A stretch of 64,000 nucleotides of DNA from Cellulomonas palmilytica (GCF_021590045.1 NZ_CP062221.1:1364001-1428000); one strand, 5' to 3'; counted from the stretch's first letter, positions 31,453 to 39,598 are shown. Notes: generated by a model from the sequence alone, not told the origin. Numbers and translations: made by a program.

Positions 31453-31487
31453 GGGCCGGCCCCCAGGGCCGTTCCGAGGCCGGGCCC
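31453..31487. terminator. Possible bidirectional terminator between convergent genes
   Basis: GGGCCGGCC and GGCCGGGCCC pair with one bulged base, between the acylase stop and the 5-FCL stop. Confidence 0.35.
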
Positions 31488-31502
31488 GTCAGGGACGGCG
31501 GC

Positions 31503-32138
31503 TCAGGAGCGCAGCGGGACCCAGCCCTCGGGCGTCGCGTACGCGTCGACGCGCCGGTCGTGCGGCTCGCGGGGGAGCGGGTCGACGGCCGCGTCCCGCA
31601 CCTCCTCGGGGAACACGACGGCGACGACGAGCGCGTCGGGCCGCGCGTGCTCGAGCGCCCGGTCGTACCAGCCGCCGCCCTGGCCGAGCCGGCTGCCGGC
31701 GGTGTCGACCGCGAGCGCGGGGGCGACGATGACGTCCGCGTCGGCGAGCGCCTGCGGGCCGAGCGTCGGGCCGCCCGGCTCGGGCGGCCGCCCCGGGGCC
31801 CGCTCGCGCAGGTCGTCGGGACCGCGGTACTCGGCCCAGTCGCGCTGCAGGCCAGCGCCGAGCACGGGCAGCAGGATCCGCACCCCGCGCTCCGCGAGCC
31901 GTTCGAGCAGCACGCCGGTCGCGGGCTCGGTCGGCCGCGCGGCGTAGACGGACACGCAGCGCGCGTCGCGGACCGCGGGGATCGAGGTCACGACCTCCGC
32001 GAGGGCGTCCGCGGCCTCGTCGCGCAGCCGCTGCGAGCGGTGGGAGCGCGCCTTGCGGAGAGCCGAGCGGAGGAGCTCCTTCGCCTCCTCCGGCTCGGGA
32101 GGGGACGCGTGGAGCGACGGTCCGGCGGCGCTGCTCAT
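31503..32138 (-). CDS. 5-formyltetrahydrofolate cyclo-ligase
   Basis: The 211-residue protein contains the family's C-terminal signature GSRLGQGGGWYDRAL and the N-terminal KARSHRSQRLRDEA helix. It converts 5-formyl-THF to 5,10-methenyl-THF with ATP. ATG 32138 is the first start that gives a normal family length; a further extension upstream is basic and untypical. It is divergent from galU, and a 16-bp inverted repeat lies between them (32219-32234). Confidence 0.9.
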   Translation of the reverse strand: MSSAAGPSLHASPPEPEEAKELLRSALRKARSHRSQRLRDEAADALAEVVTSIPAVRDARCVSVYAARPTEPATGVLLERLAERGVRILLPVLGAGLQRDWAEYRGPDDLRERAPGRPPEPGGPTLGPQALADADVIVAPALAVDTAGSRLGQGGGWYDRALEHARPDALVVAVVFPEEVRDAAVDPLPREPHDRRVDAYATPEGWVPLRS

Positions 32139-32218
32139 GGCCCCAGTGTCGCAAACGTTCCGCCGAGGGCCGCACCGCCGCCCGGGCCGCGTCCCACCCC
32201 TCGGACACGCGACGAATG

Positions 32219-32234
32219 TCACCCGCACGGGTGA
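32219..32234. promoter_or_regulatory. Inverted repeat between 5-FCL and galU
   Basis: TCACCCG (32219-32225) and CGGGTGA (32228-32234), separated by two bases, is a perfect 7-bp inverted repeat and a candidate operator for the divergent pair. Confidence 0.4.
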
Positions 32235-32349
32235 ATCGGTCACGACCTGCGAAATCGCCCACGGACCCCGGATGCCGACGGACCGACATGACCCACGCCA
32301 CACGGGCGTCCCCTGGGCGCGGTCCGAGGGGCGCGGCTAGCGTTCCGGC

Positions 32350-33249
32350 ATGACGATCCACAAGGCAGTCATCCCCGCTGCAGGACTGGGCACCCGGTTC
32401 CTGCCCGCCACGAAGTCGACGCCGAAGGAGATGCTCCCGGTCGTCGACAAGCCCGCCATCCAGTACGTGGTCGAGGAGGCCGTCGCGGCCGGTCTCGACG
32501 ACGTCCTGCTCATCACCGGGCGCTCCAAGCGCACGCTCGCCGACCACTTCGACGCCGTGCCCGAGCTCGAGGCCGTGCTGGAGTCGAAGGGTGACGCCGA
32601 GCGTCTCGCCAAGGTCCGCGAGTCGACCGAGCTCGCGAACGTGCACTTCGTGCGTCAGGGCCAGCCCAAGGGCCTGGGGCACGCGGTCCTGCAGGCCAAG
32701 CGCCACGTCGGCGACGAGCCGTTCGCGGTGCTGCTGGGCGACGACCTGATCGACGAGCGCGACGACCTGCTCGCGCCGATGCTCGCGCTGCAGGAGCGCC
32801 TCGGCGGGTCCGTCATCGCGCTGCTCGAGGTCCCGCGCGAGCAGATCTCGTCGTACGGCTGCGCGGCGGTCGAGGCGCTCGAGGGGGAGGACGAGGACAC
32901 CGTGCGGATCACGGGGCTCGTCGAGAAGCCCCCGGTCGACGAGGCGCCGTCCAACCTCGCGATCATCGGCCGCTACGTGCTGCACCCCGCGGTGTTCGAG
33001 GTCCTCGAGAACACGGCGCCCGGCCGCGGTGGCGAGATCCAGCTGACGGACGCGCTCGCGACGCTCATGAACACCCCCGCCGAGCAGGGCGGTGGCGTCA
33101 CGGGCGTCGTGTTCCGCGGCCGCCGCTACGACACCGGTGACCGGCTCGACTACCTCAAGGCCGTCGTCCGGATCGCGGTGGATCGCCCCGACCTGGGCCC
33201 CGACTTCAAGGACTGGCTCGAGAAGTACGTGGCCGGCTCCATGTCCTGA
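32350..33249 (+). CDS. galU: UTP-glucose-1-phosphate uridylyltransferase
   Basis: The 299-residue protein has the GalU motifs GLGTRFLPATKSTPKEMLPVVDKPAIQ at the N-terminus and GLVEKPP and VFRGRRYDTGDRLDYL later. It makes UDP-glucose for cell-wall and other glycans. TAGCGT (32338-32343) ends six bases before the ATG, so the mRNA is probably leaderless. It is the first gene of the galU-glp-rimJ series. Confidence 0.95.
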   Translation: MTIHKAVIPAAGLGTRFLPATKSTPKEMLPVVDKPAIQYVVEEAVAAGLDDVLLITGRSKRTLADHFDAVPELEAVLESKGDAERLAKVRESTELANVHFVRQGQPKGLGHAVLQAKRHVGDEPFAVLLGDDLIDERDDLLAPMLALQERLGGSVIALLEVPREQISSYGCAAVEALEGEDEDTVRITGLVEKPPVDEAPSNLAIIGRYVLHPAVFEVLENTAPGRGGEIQLTDALATLMNTPAEQGGGVTGVVFRGRRYDTGDRLDYLKAVVRIAVDRPDLGPDFKDWLEKYVAGSMS

Positions 33250-33287
33250 CGCACGGCGAAGGGGCGCCGGCGCGGCACAATGCCGCC

Positions 33288-34523
33288 ATGAGATCGGTCC
33301 AGGACCACCTGGCAGCCGTGCTCGCTGCCGTCGGGCCGGTCGCCCCGCTCGACGTGGCGCTGCACGACGCGGTGGGGTGCATCCTCGCGCGCGACCTCGT
33401 CGCGACGCGGGACGTGCCCGCGACCGCGGTGGCGGCGCGGGACGGCTACGCGGTCGCGGCGCACGAGACCGCGGCCGCGGGGCTCGACACGCCGCTCGCG
33501 CTGCCCGTCGCGCACGACGTGCTCGCGGGCGCGCCCGCGGGGGTGCGCCTCGCGCCCGGGCAGGCGGTGCGCATCGCGTCGGGCGGCGCGCTGCCCCTGG
33601 GCGCGGACGCGGTCGTGCCGCTGGAGGAGACCGACCGCGGTGCGGTGCGGTTCGCGCTGCAGCGACCGGCGGTCGCGGGGCAGCACGTGCGGCCCGCGGG
33701 CGCCGACGTGCGCACCGGTGAGGTCGTGCTCGCGGCCGGCACGCGACTGGGCGCGCGCCAGCTCGCGCTCGCGGCGACGCTCGGCCACGGCCGCCTCCAC
33801 GTGCACCCGACGCCGCGCGTCGTGCTGCTGTCCGTCGGCGACGAGCTCGTCGAGCCCGGCACGTCCCGCCCGCGTGAGGGTGCCGTGTTCGAGACCGACG
33901 GGCACGCGCTCGAGGCCGCGGTCCGCGACGCCGGCGCGACACCCGTGCGCGTCGGGATCCTGCCCGACGACCGCGGCACGCTACGCGAGGCGCTCGACGA
34001 CCAGCTGGTGCGCGCGGACCTCGTCGTCATCACCGGCGGCCTGTCGGAGCTCGTCGGCGACACCGTCAAGGACGTGCTCGCGACGCTCGGCACCGTCCGG
34101 CTCGACCACGTCGCCATGACCCCGGGCCTGCGGCACGGGTTCGGGACGGTCGGCAGCGACCTCGGCGCGGACCGGACCGTGCCGATCTTCGCGCTGCAGG
34201 GCGACCCGGTGTCCGCGCAGGTGTCGTTCGAGGTGTTCGTGCGTCCCGCGCTGCGGGCCATGGGCGGCCACGCCGAGCTCTACCGGCCCAGCGTCACCGC
34301 GCGCGCCACGCACGGCTGGACGTCGCCCGCGGGGCTGCGCCAGTTCGTGCCCGCCACCGTGCTCGGCTCGCCCGAGGAGGGCTACCGCGTGACGCCGCTC
34401 GGCGACCCCGCCGCGCCCACCGTCAGCGCGCTCGCGCACGCCAACGCGCTCGCGGTCGTCGGCGAGCACGACACGACCGTGCAGTCCGGGCAGGTCGTGC
34501 ACTGCCTGGTCCTGGAGGGCTGA
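33288..34523 (+). CDS. glp: Glp: MoeA/gephyrin-like protein
   Basis: The 411-residue protein has MoeA domain architecture: domain I with RDGYAVAA, domain II, and the MoaB/Mog-like domain III with LSVGDELVEPG and TGGLSELVGDTVKDVL, then domain IV. MoeA inserts molybdate into molybdopterin, but no other molybdenum-cofactor gene is here, and in Corynebacterium the homologue in the same galU-rimJ setting, Glp, binds the FtsZ tail and acts in division. I infer the Glp role from context. CACAAT (33276-33281) precedes the ATG by six bases. Confidence 0.75.
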   Translation: MRSVQDHLAAVLAAVGPVAPLDVALHDAVGCILARDLVATRDVPATAVAARDGYAVAAHETAAAGLDTPLALPVAHDVLAGAPAGVRLAPGQAVRIASGGALPLGADAVVPLEETDRGAVRFALQRPAVAGQHVRPAGADVRTGEVVLAAGTRLGARQLALAATLGHGRLHVHPTPRVVLLSVGDELVEPGTSRPREGAVFETDGHALEAAVRDAGATPVRVGILPDDRGTLREALDDQLVRADLVVITGGLSELVGDTVKDVLATLGTVRLDHVAMTPGLRHGFGTVGSDLGADRTVPIFALQGDPVSAQVSFEVFVRPALRAMGGHAELYRPSVTARATHGWTSPAGLRQFVPATVLGSPEEGYRVTPLGDPAAPTVSALAHANALAVVGEHDTTVQSGQVVHCLVLEG

Positions 34524-35125
34524 TGGCGCGCGGCTGGCCCGCCGTCCTCGAGGACGGCCCGGTGCGCCTGCGGCCCCTGCGCCGCCGTGACGGCACCGCG
34601 TGGCTCGCGCTGCGCGCGCGCAACGCCTCGTGGCTCGAGCCGTGGGACGCCACCTCCCCGGTGCCCGTGGAGGGGCCGCGGCCCACGTTCGCGCAGTTCG
34701 TGCGGACGCTGTCCGCGCAGGCGCGCTCGGGCGTGAGCCTGCCGTTCGCGATCGACTACGAGGGCGAGCTCGTCGGGCAGGTCACGGTCTCGTCCATCAC
34801 GTACGGGTCGCTGCGCTCGGGCGCGATCGGGTACTGGATCTCCGAGCACGTCGCCGGGCGCGGCATCATGCCCGTCGCGGTCGCGCTCGCCGCCGACCAC
34901 TGCTTCACCGAGCTCGGGCTGCACCGCGTCGAGGTGAACATCCGGCCCGAGAACGGACCCTCGCTGCGCGTCGTCGAGAAGCTCGGGCTGCGCGACGAGG
35001 GCGTGCGCGAGCGCTTCCTGCACATCGGCGACGAGTGGTGCGACCACCGCACGTTCGCGATCACCGTCGAGGAGGTCCCCGGCGGGCTCCTCGCGCGCTA
35101 CCGGGCCCACCACCCGACGCGCTGA
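34523..35125 (+). CDS. rimJ: GNAT acetyltransferase, RimJ/RimL type
   Basis: The 200-residue protein has the GNAT acetyl-CoA fold with SGAIGYWISEHVAGRGIMPVA (motif A) and LHRVEVNIRPENGPSLRVVEKLGLRDEG (motif B), as in ribosomal-protein N-acetyltransferases. The start overlaps the glp stop by one base (TGATG), so translation is coupled. The substrate in actinobacteria has not been fixed. Confidence 0.85.
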   Translation: MARGWPAVLEDGPVRLRPLRRRDGTAWLALRARNASWLEPWDATSPVPVEGPRPTFAQFVRTLSAQARSGVSLPFAIDYEGELVGQVTVSSITYGSLRSGAIGYWISEHVAGRGIMPVAVALAADHCFTELGLHRVEVNIRPENGPSLRVVEKLGLRDEGVRERFLHIGDEWCDHRTFAITVEEVPGGLLARYRAHHPTR

Positions 35126-35236
35126 GCACCCCGCAGGACTCTCGTCGGGCCCCGATACAACGCCCGCGAGCCGGATTCGGCTCGACACGCCGGACAGTTG
35201 CCCCGAGAGGGGGACGTCGCGCCCTACCGTCGGTCC

Positions 35237-36283
35237 GTGAAGGATCTCACCGGCTGGCTCGCGCTCGCGCTGGTCGGCCTGTGGGTGGGTTACCTGGTGC
35301 CGCACAAGCTGCGGTACCGGCAGCAGCTGGTGGAGTCCCGTGTCGACGACCGGTTCTCCGACGCGCTGCGCGTGGTCGCCGTGAGCGACCGACCGGCTCG
35401 CGACCGGGCGCAGGCGACGGTGAACCCCGGCGACTGCAGACCTGCCGGCACGTCGGGGTTGCTGACCCCCGGCAGAGGGGTGCTCGTGGCAGCGACGAGC
35501 TCCGCGACAGGAGGCAGGACCATGGACCGACCCACGGCGCAGCACGACCGACTGACCGCCGAGGTGGCTCGCCGGACCGCGCAGGCGCGTGCCCAGCACG
35601 CCGCCGCGGTCGCGCGCCGTGGAGCCGCGGCTCGTCGCCGCGGGCTGCTCGCCTCCGGCCTGGCCCTGCTCACCGTCGTGGGCACCGTCGTCGCCGTCGT
35701 CGCACCCGCGGTCACGTGGGTCGCGGGCGCCGTGCCCGGTGCGCTGCTCGGCACGGTCGTCGTGCTCGGTCGTCGCGCCGTGGTCGCCGGTCGTGCCGCC
35801 GACGCGGCGTTCGCGGAGCGCATGGAGCAGGCCGCGCGCGCCGCGCAGGAGGCCCGCGCCCGCGCCGCGCGCGCCGTGACCGGTGCGCAACGTGTGGTGC
35901 AGCCGACCGTCACCGGCCACGCCGTGCGCCCGTCGGACACGCCCACGCAGATGATCGCGCGTGTGAGGACCGCCGACGACGAGTCGTGGTCGCCCGTGCC
36001 GATGCCGCGCCCCACCTACACGCTCAAGCCCGAGGCGCCGCGCCGCGAGCCGGTCCCGCTGACGAACCTCGAGGGCTCCACGTCGGCCGTCGCGCGCCCG
36101 CCCGAGGAGGGTCTGGGCCTCGACGAGCAGGCGGATGCCACCGCCGCGTCGACCGCCACCGTGCCTGCCACTGTGCCCGCGACTGTGCCCGCGACTGTGC
36201 CTGCCACTGTCGCCGGCCCGTCGACCACCGGCTCGATCGACCTCGACGCGATCCTGGCCCGCCGCCGCGCCTCCGGGCAGTGA
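35237..36283 (+). CDS. Multi-pass membrane protein, candidate Glp receptor (GlpR)
   Basis: The 348-residue protein has one membrane segment at residues 5-24 (GWLALALVGLWVGYLVP), a cytoplasmic basic/helical loop of about 95 residues, two close membrane helices (about 125-170, LLASGLALLTVVGTVVAVV then VAGAVPGALLGTVVVLG), and a long soluble tail ending in a conserved-looking DLDAILARRRASG. This order matches GlpR, the membrane partner of Glp described in Corynebacterium, and the gene sits one after rimJ. The tail has a 12-bp repeat giving TVPA four times. TACCGT (35225-35230) ends six bases before GTG 35237. GlpR assignment is inference. Confidence 0.5.
   Translation: MKDLTGWLALALVGLWVGYLVPHKLRYRQQLVESRVDDRFSDALRVVAVSDRPARDRAQATVNPGDCRPAGTSGLLTPGRGVLVAATSSATGGRTMDRPTAQHDRLTAEVARRTAQARAQHAAAVARRGAAARRRGLLASGLALLTVVGTVVAVVAPAVTWVAGAVPGALLGTVVVLGRRAVVAGRAADAAFAERMEQAARAAQEARARAARAVTGAQRVVQPTVTGHAVRPSDTPTQMIARVRTADDESWSPVPMPRPTYTLKPEAPRREPVPLTNLEGSTSAVARPPEEGLGLDEQADATAASTATVPATVPATVPATVPATVAGPSTTGSIDLDAILARRRASGQ
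36161..36208 (+). repeat. In-frame 12-bp tandem repeat (TVPA)n
   Basis: Four units, alternating GTGCCTGCCACT and GTGCCCGCGACT, inside the candidate glpR gene, giving Val-Pro-Ala-Thr repeats in the disordered tail. Confidence 0.7.
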
Positions 36284-36370
36284 CGCCGGACCTGCGCGGA
36301 GTCGCGCAGGTCACGCCGCCTCGATTTTTCTCGACGGGCATGCAGGGTGCTAGTCTGTAGCCCGCTTCAA

Positions 36371-36445
<75 letters not shown>

Positions 36446-36448
36446 GAT

Positions 36449-36482
36449 GACGAAGGCCGGACCCCAGGGTCCGGCCTTCGTC
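36449..36482 (+). terminator. tRNA-Ala terminator
   Basis: GACGAAGGCCGGACC (36449-36463) pairs perfectly with GGTCCGGCCTTCGTC (36468-36482), with a four-base loop, followed by ATTCCCCC. Confidence 0.8.
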
Positions 36483-36501
36483 ATTCCCCCCGCCCACCCA
36501 G

Positions 36502-36576
36502 CGCCGACTGCGCACGTTCCTGCGCGAGCGCGCACGCCGAACGCCCGCACTCGGGTCGGAACGTGCGCACTCGGCG
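36502..36576. repeat. Palindromic repeat unit A
   Basis: The arm CGCCGACTGCGCACGTTC (36502-36519) is complementary, with one mismatch, to GAACGTGCGCACTCGGCG (36559-36576). Between them is a second GCGCGCACGC-type core and the segment CGGGTCG. Confidence 0.75.
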
Positions 36577-36639
36577 GTGGGGGACGGGGTTCGTCCCGCC
36601 CGCGCGCCCTCGCCCGCACTCTCGTGCGCCGACCCCCAC

Positions 36640-36714
36640 CGGCGAGTGCGCACGTTCGTGCGTGAGTGCGCACGCAAGGCGTCAGCAGTCGGTGCGCGAC
36701 GTGCGCACTCGGCG
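36640..36714. repeat. Palindromic repeat unit B
   Basis: CGGCGAGTGCGCACGTTC at 36640-36657 pairs, with two mismatches, with CGACGTGCGCACTCGGCG at 36697-36714. The inner GTGAGTGCGCACGC (36662-36675) repeats the arm motif in the same orientation. It starts 138 bases after unit A. Confidence 0.75.
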
Positions 36715-36782
36715 TGGTGGTGGGTTCGGGGTCGTCGGACTCGCCGCCGCGCGCCGTCCGGGACCCTGGCGGCGACTCCCAA

Positions 36783-36855
36783 CGGCGAGTGCGCACGGGC
36801 GTGCGTGAGTGCGCACGCCGGGCGGGTGCGCTCGGGTCGGAACGTGCGCACTGGA
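36783..36855. repeat. Palindromic repeat unit C
   Basis: CGGCGAGTGCGCACGGGC (36783-36800) pairs with GGAACGTGCGCACTGG near 36839-36854; inner GTGAGTGCGCACGC as in unit B and GCTCGGGTCGGAACG as in unit A. It starts 143 bases after unit B. Confidence 0.7.
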
Positions 36856-36933
36856 GGCTCGCGCGCGGGGGCGCGACGAGGCGTGTGACGACGGGGGGAG
36901 TGAGGTGCGCCGGTGCGGGTTTCGGTGCAGCAC

Positions 36934-36975
36934 CACGACGAGGCCCCGGTTCCCCCGATCCGGGGCCTCGTCGTG
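36934..36975. terminator. Bidirectional terminator
   Basis: CACGACGAGGCCCCGG (36934-36949) pairs perfectly with CCGGGGCCTCGTCGTG (36960-36975), 10-base loop. It can end leftward transcription of the gene at 37038-37550. Confidence 0.7.
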
Positions 36976-37037
36976 TGCGGACGCGGCCGCCCCCTGCTCA
37001 GCCGCGTCCGTCAGGAATCCGCAGGGGGGCGGGGTCT

Positions 37038-37550
37038 CTAGGCGCTCCGCTGCGTCGGGCAGGACCCGCCGCAGAGGAAGGGCGCGACGGTGTACTGCGC
37101 GCCGACGTCGCCGCGCAGGAGCCAGGTCAGGACGAGCGCGGGCGCGGTGCGCGCGGTGTGCCGCCACTGCGCCCCGACGCGCAGCACGGGCGCGTGGCCG
37201 CAGCGCCGCGTCACGCGGGACAGCACGGTCACGGCTGCGGCCGGGTCGGGCCCGGAGCCCACCTGGTAGGTGCCGCGTTCGCCCGTGAGCTCGACGAGGA
37301 AGCACGCGCCGTCACCGCCCACCGCGCGGACGACCTGCGCGATGCGGGTGTCGGTGACCTCGAGCGTGACGATCACGGCGTGACCGGCCTCGAGCTTGAC
37401 GAGGTGCTCGCCGAGCGCTGCGGCGGGCAGCGGCGACCAGCGGTCGGGTGCGGACGCGGACATCACGAGCAGCTCGCGGGCGGGCTCGTGCGAGGACCAG
37501 GAGGTCGGGACGGTGTCGGGCACGGTGGCCCGTGCGGCGGGGCGGTGCAC
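37038..37550 (-). CDS. Hypothetical protein
   Basis: The 170-residue product has a beta-rich core (LGEHLVKLEAGHAVIVTLEVTD, then GACFLVELTGERGTYQVGSG) and a C-terminal Cys pair (FLCGGSCPTQRSA). No family is recognised. GTG 37550 has AAGGAG seven bases upstream, a good ribosome binding site. No membrane segment or signal peptide. It is the first gene leftward of the PadR operon and may be separate. Confidence 0.6.
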   Translation of the reverse strand: MHRPAARATVPDTVPTSWSSHEPARELLVMSASAPDRWSPLPAAALGEHLVKLEAGHAVIVTLEVTDTRIAQVVRAVGGDGACFLVELTGERGTYQVGSGPDPAAAVTVLSRVTRRCGHAPVLRVGAQWRHTARTAPALVLTWLLRGDVGAQYTVAPFLCGGSCPTQRSA

Positions 37551-37632
37551 GGGATGCTCCTTCGGTCGCGGCTGCGATGCGGACGATCCGGCGCCGCCGC
37601 AGCCTGGCGGGTGTCGGATGTGAGCGGCGGCG

Positions 37633-37809
37633 CTACGCCGTGGTGCGCACCGGTGGGCGGGTGCGCGTACCTGCCCCGCGCAGGGCGAGGGTCACGCGTT
37701 GGTCGAGCGGGAGGCTCGCGAGGGCTCGTCGCTGCAGGTAGGCGGCCCGGCGCAGGTTCCGCAGGTCAGCGGCGCGCCGGTCGGCCTCACCCCTGGTCAA
37801 GGGGCTCAC
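37633..37809 (-). CDS. Small basic protein at the end of the PadR operon
   Basis: The 58-residue frame from GTG 37809 reads SPLTRGEADRRAADLRNLRRAAYL, then RALASLPLDQRVTLALRGAG. It is rich in Arg and Ala and could be helical. It overlaps the 3' end of the preceding HAAS-domain gene by 23 bases in another frame, as in a coupled operon. With no homology evidence it is only a probable gene. Confidence 0.4.
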   Translation of the reverse strand: MSPLTRGEADRRAADLRNLRRAAYLQRRALASLPLDQRVTLALRGAGTRTRPPVRTTA

Positions 37810-38374
37810 TGTGCACCGGTCCCGGGGCGGGGTCATGGTCGCTGCCCGTCGCCAGCAGCGACAGGCTGAGGAGCGCGGCGACGAGCAGCGCGGAGCCCGA
37901 GAGCACGACGGCCGACCACGCGAGCGCGCCGCTGCCGGCGGTGCGCCGCACGCGCAGGACCGCGACGACGAGCGCGACGAGCGCGACCGGGATCGCCAGG
38001 AGGGGGACGAGCAGCACCAGCAGGAGCGCGAACGCCCCGGCGACGAGCGCGACGACCGAGCCGGCGTCCGGTCCGGCGGGTCGCCCGGCCACCGCGGGTG
38101 CGGTGAGCGTCTCCTGCGCGGCGGCGAGCGCCACGACGGGTGGCCGGCCGGCGGGCGTGACGCTCGCGGCGATCACGTCCACCGACCCGAGGTCCGTGAG
38201 GACCTCGGTGACGTCGGCGGTCGACGGCTTCGCGCCGAGCGCCTCGAGGAGGTGCTCGCGCACGGCGTCGAGCGTGTCCTCGCGCTCACGCGGGTCGGCG
38301 GCGACGAGCGCGCGCTCGAGGTCGGCGAGGTACGCCGCGACGAGCGGGTGCTCGGGGGCGGGGGTCCGGCTCAT
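37787..38374 (-). CDS. HAAS-domain (DUF1700-like) membrane protein
   Basis: The 195-residue protein begins with a HAAS signalling domain (HPLVAAYLADLERALVAADPRERED, then HLLEALG) and ends with three membrane segments (about 100-180). HAAS proteins are nearly always encoded with a PadR regulator and are thought to modulate it at the membrane. Its ATG overlaps the padR stop by four bases (ATGA). Confidence 0.8.
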   Translation of the reverse strand: MSRTPAPEHPLVAAYLADLERALVAADPREREDTLDAVREHLLEALGAKPSTADVTEVLTDLGSVDVIAASVTPAGRPPVVALAAAQETLTAPAVAGRPAGPDAGSVVALVAGAFALLLVLLVPLLAIPVALVALVVAVLRVRRTAGSGALAWSAVVLSGSALLVAALLSLSLLATGSDHDPAPGPVHSEPLDQG

Positions 38375-38712
38375 CGGGACTCCTCCAGCACGGTGTCGAC
38401 GTCCTGGCGGAACGGTTCCCACGCGCGGGTGAACAGGTCGAGCGCGGTGCGACCTTGCGGGGTGAGCTCGTAGTAGCGCCGTGGTGGTCCGCTGGTGGAC
38501 TCCTGCCACGACGTCTCCACCCAGCCCTGCCGGCGCATGCGCGACAGCAGCGGGTAGAGCGTGCCCTCGCTCGCGAACAGCACCTGGTAGCGGGAGAGGC
38601 GGGTGGCCAGCTCGAGGCCGTACGCCCTGTCCTTACGCAGGCATGCGAGGACGCAGTACTCGAGGACCCCCTTGCGCAGCTGCGTCAGCAGCGCGTCCGA
38701 CTCTGCGGCCAT
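38371..38712 (-). CDS. PadR family transcriptional regulator
   Basis: The 113-residue protein has the PadR winged helix: LRKGVLEYCVLACLRKDRAYGLEL, SEGTLYPLLSRMRRQGWVETSW and RRYYELTPQGR. It is the first gene of an operon with the HAAS protein. A palindrome CTTGCG-T-CGCAAG (38732-38744) lies 20 bases upstream of its start and could be its operator. Confidence 0.9.
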   Translation of the reverse strand: MAAESDALLTQLRKGVLEYCVLACLRKDRAYGLELATRLSRYQVLFASEGTLYPLLSRMRRQGWVETSWQESTSGPPRRYYELTPQGRTALDLFTRAWEPFRQDVDTVLEESR

Positions 38713-38731
38713 GCGGGGGAACTAGCAGTCT

Positions 38732-38744
38732 CTTGCGTCGCAAG
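38732..38744. promoter_or_regulatory. Candidate PadR operator
   Basis: CTTGCG-T-CGCAAG, a perfect 6-bp inverted repeat, lies between the divergent padR operon and the secreted-protein gene. A related half-site CTTGCGGCG occurs again near 38783. Confidence 0.5.
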
Positions 38745-38846
38745 GTAGTGACTGGTGCAAAGATCTCTGCTGTGGTTAGTCCTTGCGGCGTACGGTGCCA
38801 ACCCAGGCGCCGACCGGAGAACGGAGATGGGGGTTCGGTGCAGTAC

Positions 38847-39461
38847 ATGAGGAAGATCGCGACCGCGTTCGTCGCGGCCGCGCTCGTGCTGGGTGGGGGG
38901 ACCGCAGCGCACGCCGAGGACGACGCCCCGGTGTCGGAGGACACCACCCTGCAGGAGTACCTCGACTCGCTGAGCCCTGCCGAGCGCGACGAGTTCATCG
39001 CCACGCAGCTGCCGGCCACGACGGACGTGGAGGTCGGGGGGCAGCAGCCCGAGGACTTCACCGCGGTGCGCTCGCTGCTCGCCGCCCGCGCGTCCAGCCT
39101 GTCCATGACCACGTCCGCCTCCGGCTGCTGGTCGCAGCGGTGGACGTGGGCGCCGAAGGCGGCCGCCGGCAACACGCTGTACACCTACTACCACGTGGGC
39201 CACTGGTGCGCGTCGGGCAGCTCGGTCACGTCCGCGAAGATCTCGGACCACGGCGGCGAGACGTCCACGCCCGGCTGGTCCTACTCCGGCGTCGTCGGCA
39301 GCGGCAGGGGCGTCGTGTCCAACGAGGGCCGGTCCTACACGCGGCACAAGTTCGTGCTCAAGATCGGGGGCATCACGCTCCAGACCTCCACGCCGTGCGC
39401 GCGGGTCAAGGGCAGGTCCTCGGGCTCGTCGACCGCCGACTCGGTGTGCGGGATCTCCTGA
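38847..39461 (+). CDS. Secreted hypothetical protein
   Basis: The 204-residue product has a Sec signal peptide (MRKIATAFVAAALVLGGGTAA, cut before EDD), a short acidic region, then a beta-rich domain with four Cys (SGCWSQRWTW, HWCASGS, TPCARVKG, DSVCGIS). It resembles secreted actinobacterial proteins of unknown function. ATG 38847 is chosen for the signal peptide; GTG 38838 is possible. It is followed by a very strong terminator. Confidence 0.7.
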   Translation: MRKIATAFVAAALVLGGGTAAHAEDDAPVSEDTTLQEYLDSLSPAERDEFIATQLPATTDVEVGGQQPEDFTAVRSLLAARASSLSMTTSASGCWSQRWTWAPKAAAGNTLYTYYHVGHWCASGSSVTSAKISDHGGETSTPGWSYSGVVGSGRGVVSNEGRSYTRHKFVLKIGGITLQTSTPCARVKGRSSGSSTADSVCGIS

Positions 39462-39480
39462 CGCACCCCTAGCAGGACCA

Positions 39481-39519
39481 CCGCGGTGACCGGTCGTGGA
39501 GGGCGACCGGTCACCGCGG
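39481..39519 (+). terminator. Terminator after the secreted-protein gene
   Basis: CCGCGGTGACCGGTCG (39481-39496) pairs perfectly with CGACCGGTCACCGCGG (39504-39519), seven-base loop. Confidence 0.8.
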
Positions 39520-39549
39520 AGCAGTGCGTGACGAGGCGCACACACTGTC

Positions 39550-39580
39550 GTGCCGCGGCGCGCAGGGGGCGCCGCGGCAC
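39550..39580. repeat. Second hairpin upstream of the BASS transporter
   Basis: GTGCCGCGGCGC (39550-39561) pairs perfectly with GCGCCGCGGCAC (39569-39580), seven-base loop. It lies just before the -10 of the next gene. Confidence 0.55.
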
Positions 39581-39598
39581 GTGGGGCAGGATGACCGG

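Larger units (their letters stand above)
36483..37037. other. Gene-free region of palindromic repeats
   Basis: No supported gene. Three 70-bp palindromic units occupy 36502-36855 and a terminator-like hairpin lies at 36934-36975. Confidence 0.6.

Noticed and set aside
33288..34523. Molybdenum cofactor biosynthesis locus
   Set aside because: Only the MoeA-like gene is present, in the galU-rimJ setting typical of Glp; no moa, mog or mob gene is nearby.
36502..36855. CRISPR array
   Set aside because: Only three units, each a 70-bp palindrome with internal repeats; CRISPR repeats are 25-40 bp with equal short spacers, and no cas gene is near.
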